Source of the DNA: Silicimonas sp.
Lineage (GTDB): Bacteria > Pseudomonadota > Alphaproteobacteria > Rhodobacterales > Rhodobacteraceae
Direction: 5' to 3'
Assembly (NCBI GenBank): GCA_022826385.1
Contig: JAJDUZ010000036.1
Span: 52,608-116,607, forward strand
DNA: 64,000 nucleotides
Each line of letters begins with the position of its first letter. Positions within the stretch are counted from its first letter, which is position 1. Below, piece by piece: positions 62,229-64,000 of this stretch. The notes beneath the pieces are model-generated. The model saw only the letters and a program-made list of their open reading frames with translations. It made no database searches and was not told where the DNA came from. Both the position numbers and the translations under genes were made by a program.

Positions 62229-63503
62229 ATGAAAGCTCTTGAGGGTGTTAAAGTTCTGGACTTCACGCATGTCCAATCGGGCCCGACCTGCACGCAATTG
62301 CTGGCATGGTTCGGCGCGGACGTGATCAAGGTCGAGCGCCCCGGTGTGGGCGATGCGACGCGCAAGCAGCTGGTGGATGTGCCGGGGGCGGACAGTCTCT
62401 ATTTCACCATGCTGAACCACAACAAGCGGTCGATTGAACTCAACTCGAAGAACGAGACCGGCAAGGCGGTTCTGACGCGGTTGATCGAAGAATGCGACGT
62501 CATGGTCGAGAATTTCGCGCCGGGCGCGCTGGACCGGATGGGCTTCACGTGGGAGCGCATTCAGGAGATCAATCCGAAGATGATCCTTGCGTCGATCAAG
62601 GGGTTCGGGCCGGGTAAATACGAAGACTGCAAGGTCTACGAGAACGTTGCTCAATGTGCCGGGGGTGCCGCTTCGACAACCGGATTCCGCGATGGGCCGC
62701 CGCTGGTAACGGGTGCGCAGATCGGGGACAGTGGTACAGGTCTGCACCTGTGCCTTGGGATCGTGACGGCGCTTTTCCATCGCGAGAAGTCGGGTCGTGG
62801 CCAGAAGGTCAGCGCGGCGATGCAGGACGGCGTTCTGAACCTGACGCGGGTCAAACTGCGCGACCAGCAGCGCTTGGAAGCCGGGCCGCTCAAGGAATAC
62901 AGCCAGTTCGGTGAAGGTGTGCCCTTTGGCGAAGCCACGCCGCGCGCCGGGAATGACTCGGGCGGTGGCCAACCGGGCCGCATCCTGAAGTGCAAGGGCT
63001 GGGAGACGGATCCGAACGCCTATACCTATTTCATCACGCAGGCCGCCGTTTGGGAAAACGTCTGCGACGTCATCGGCAAGCCCGAGTGGAAAGAGGCCGA
63101 GGGCTACAAGACCCCGCCTGAGCGTCTCGACAAGCTGAACGAGATCTTCGACGCGATTGAAGCCTGGACGATGACCAAGACCAAGTTCGAGGTCATGGAA
63201 ATCTGCAATCCGCTGAACATTCCTGTCGGTCCGATCCTGTCGACCAAGGAGTTGATGGAAGACGAGGGGCTTCGGGCGACGGGCACGATCGTCGATGTCG
63301 ATCACCCCGAGCGTGGTCGTTACGTCAGCGTCGGTTGCCCGATCAAGCTGAGCGACAGCCCCGTCGAGGTTGAACGCTCGCCGCTTCTTGGCGAGCATAC
63401 GGTTGAAATCCTGTCGCAGGTGCTGGGCTATGAAGGTGAAGCGCTGCAGCAGGTCATCGACAGCGGCGCCGTGGGCGAACCCAAGGCAATGGCTGCCGAG
63501 TAA
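62229..63503 (+). CDS. frc: formyl-CoA:oxalate CoA-transferase
   Basis: Class III CoA-transferase moving CoA from formyl-CoA to oxalate. 424 residues: [35 protein letters not shown] at the start (Gln16), catalytic Asp167 in [11 protein letters not shown], and the glycine loop [11 protein letters not shown], then [15 protein letters not shown]. Together with oxc it completes the oxalate cycle. Ends with a strong hairpin before the next gene. Confidence 0.95.
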   Translation: MKALEGVKVLDFTHVQSGPTCTQLLAWFGADVIKVERPGVGDATRKQLVDVPGADSLYFTMLNHNKRSIELNSKNETGKAVLTRLIEECDVMVENFAPGALDRMGFTWERIQEINPKMILASIKGFGPGKYEDCKVYENVAQCAGGAASTTGFRDGPPLVTGAQIGDSGTGLHLCLGIVTALFHREKSGRGQKVSAAMQDGVLNLTRVKLRDQQRLEAGPLKEYSQFGEGVPFGEATPRAGNDSGGGQPGRILKCKGWETDPNAYTYFITQAAVWENVCDVIGKPEWKEAEGYKTPPERLDKLNEIFDAIEAWTMTKTKFEVMEICNPLNIPVGPILSTKELMEDEGLRATGTIVDVDHPERGRYVSVGCPIKLSDSPVEVERSPLLGEHTVEILSQVLGYEGEALQQVIDSGAVGEPKAMAAE

Positions 63504-63513
63504 ACGCGCATTT

Positions 63514-63536
63514 TCCGCCCCCGTTCCGGGGGCGGA
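63514..63536 (+). terminator. hairpin after frc
   Basis: TCCGCCCCCG-TTC-CGGGGGCGGA, a perfect ten-pair stem 11 bases after the frc stop. No T-run, so a pausing or transcript-end hairpin rather than a full terminator. Confidence 0.5.
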
Positions 63537-63594
63537 GCTTAAAGCGGGAAGAGAGGCACGAGGTCTCCGCCGCAGAACATGGGAGGGGCGCAGA

Positions 63595-63899
63595 TGCGTC
63601 TGATCGTGATGGGCCAGCAGGCCTTTGGTAAGGATGTCCTTGCCAAACTTCTGGACACCGGCACCGACGAGGTGGTGGCGGTCTATTGCGAACCGGACCG
63701 CGACGGCAAGCCGGTCGATCCCATCAAGGAATATGCTTTGGAAAAGGGCTTGCCGGTCGAGCAGCCTGCCAATTTCGATGATGCCGGGGCGCTGGAAACT
63801 CTGGGCAGCTACAATGCCGACCTGATGGTCATGGCCTTCGTCAACGTCTTCGTTCCCGAAGGGCGTGATTCTTGTATGGTTCACTTTTTGTATTTTTGA
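63595..63899 (+). pseudogene. formyltransferase-like gene, interrupted
   Basis: Starts ATG 63595 with GGAGGGG upstream. The first 88 or so residues match the N-terminal domain of methionyl-tRNA formyltransferase and 10-formyltetrahydrofolate dehydrogenase: LIVMGQQAFGKDVLAKLL, EPDRDGKPVDPI, YNADLMVMAFVNVFVPEG. Similarity ends near base 63864, and the rest (12 odd residues, ending in an early TGA) is AT-rich and unlike the family, which should continue with the HGSICFHPSLLP active-site region. The gene is truncated, most simply by an insertion. Linked to oxalate-derived formyl groups by position. Confidence 0.75.
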
Positions 63900-63912
63900 T
63901 GTTCTTCGCGAA

Positions 63913-64000
63913 TCATGCCGCAAGCGCGATTTTCATCACCGGCTGGTTGTCGTTGGCGCATTGCGGAGGCTTCCAGCCGCCGTTTCGACTCAGGCGGGGC
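63913..64000 (-). CDS. C-terminal fragment of a possible transposase
   Basis: On the minus strand an open frame enters from the right edge and ends at a TGA at 63913, giving PRLSRNGGWKPPQCAND then NQPVMKIALAA. It abuts the broken formyltransferase gene, so it is probably the end of an insertion element whose body lies outside the window. Family cannot be named from 28 residues. Confidence 0.4.
   Translation of the reverse strand, partial: PRLSRNGGWKPPQCANDNQPVMKIALAA

Noticed and set aside
60213..63923. 1236-codon open frame antisense to the gntR-oxc-frc genes
   Set aside because: It crosses three well-supported genes and intergenic regions, has no family similarity, and is explained by GC-rich codon bias.
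1..64000. CRISPR arrays, prophage or integron structure
   Set aside because: No regularly spaced repeats, phage structural genes or integrase were seen; the only mobile-element trace is the frame at the right edge.

Overview
The window is GC-rich, densely packed chromosomal DNA of an alphaproteobacterium, most likely Rhodobacterales (Roseobacter/Rhodobacter group). Pointers are a class II AroA, a DUF1467 protein next to methylmalonyl-CoA epimerase, a TRAP transporter, DUF2314 and CBU_0592-type membrane proteins, many ATGA/GTGA gene overlaps and strong AGGAG ribosome sites. No phage, conjugation or CRISPR genes were seen. The only trace of a mobile element is at the far right edge.

Layout. 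0-9.6 kb: GFA-type protein, aroA, trmB, pdeM, a thioesterase, an ECF sigma/anti-sigma pair, small exported proteins and a tRNA-Gly. 9.7-25.8 kb: large housekeeping genes (pyc, a lactate-dehydrogenase-type flavoenzyme, a UvrD/PcrA helicase, a PcaB-like lyase, carB, aspS). 25.8-28.2 kb: a BglII-like restriction endonuclease and an MT-A70 DNA methyltransferase flanking an L,D-transpeptidase. 28.2-36 kb: a response regulator, mce, a TetR-controlled CMD gene with three operators, a nitroreductase, an HDAC-like/CDGSH pair, folD and ogt. 36-44.7 kb: ileS, a VIT1-type protein, hemF and a di-heme peroxidase whose start overlaps that of a divergent Sel1 gene.

44.8-49.8 kb holds the most unusual locus. 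Five co-oriented, tightly packed genes encode (in transcription order) a NirB-like FAD/[2Fe-2S] protein fused to a membrane domain with two HX13H helices, an 11-haem cytochrome, a DUF3365 haem protein, a mono-haem cytochrome c and a globin. Read together they form a candidate route for electrons from cytoplasmic NAD(P)H across the membrane to periplasmic haem proteins.

53-63.9 kb is a catabolic region. It has a TRAP transporter, a quinone oxidoreductase and SucCD-like ligase genes on the minus strand. Divergent from these lie a GntR/FCD regulator, oxalyl-CoA decarboxylase, formyl-CoA transferase and a formyltransferase-like gene that breaks off near 63.86 kb, probably at an inserted element. 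The pattern fits an oxalate/formyl-CoA regulon controlled from TGGTAT-type palindromes present in both divergent promoters. The acyl-CoA ligase differs from canonical SucCD at several conserved loops.

Two genes (36.1-36.7 and 51.6-52.9 kb) have AT-richer coding sequence and look acquired. A REP-like GC-rich element occurs twice (14.8 and 34.3 kb).
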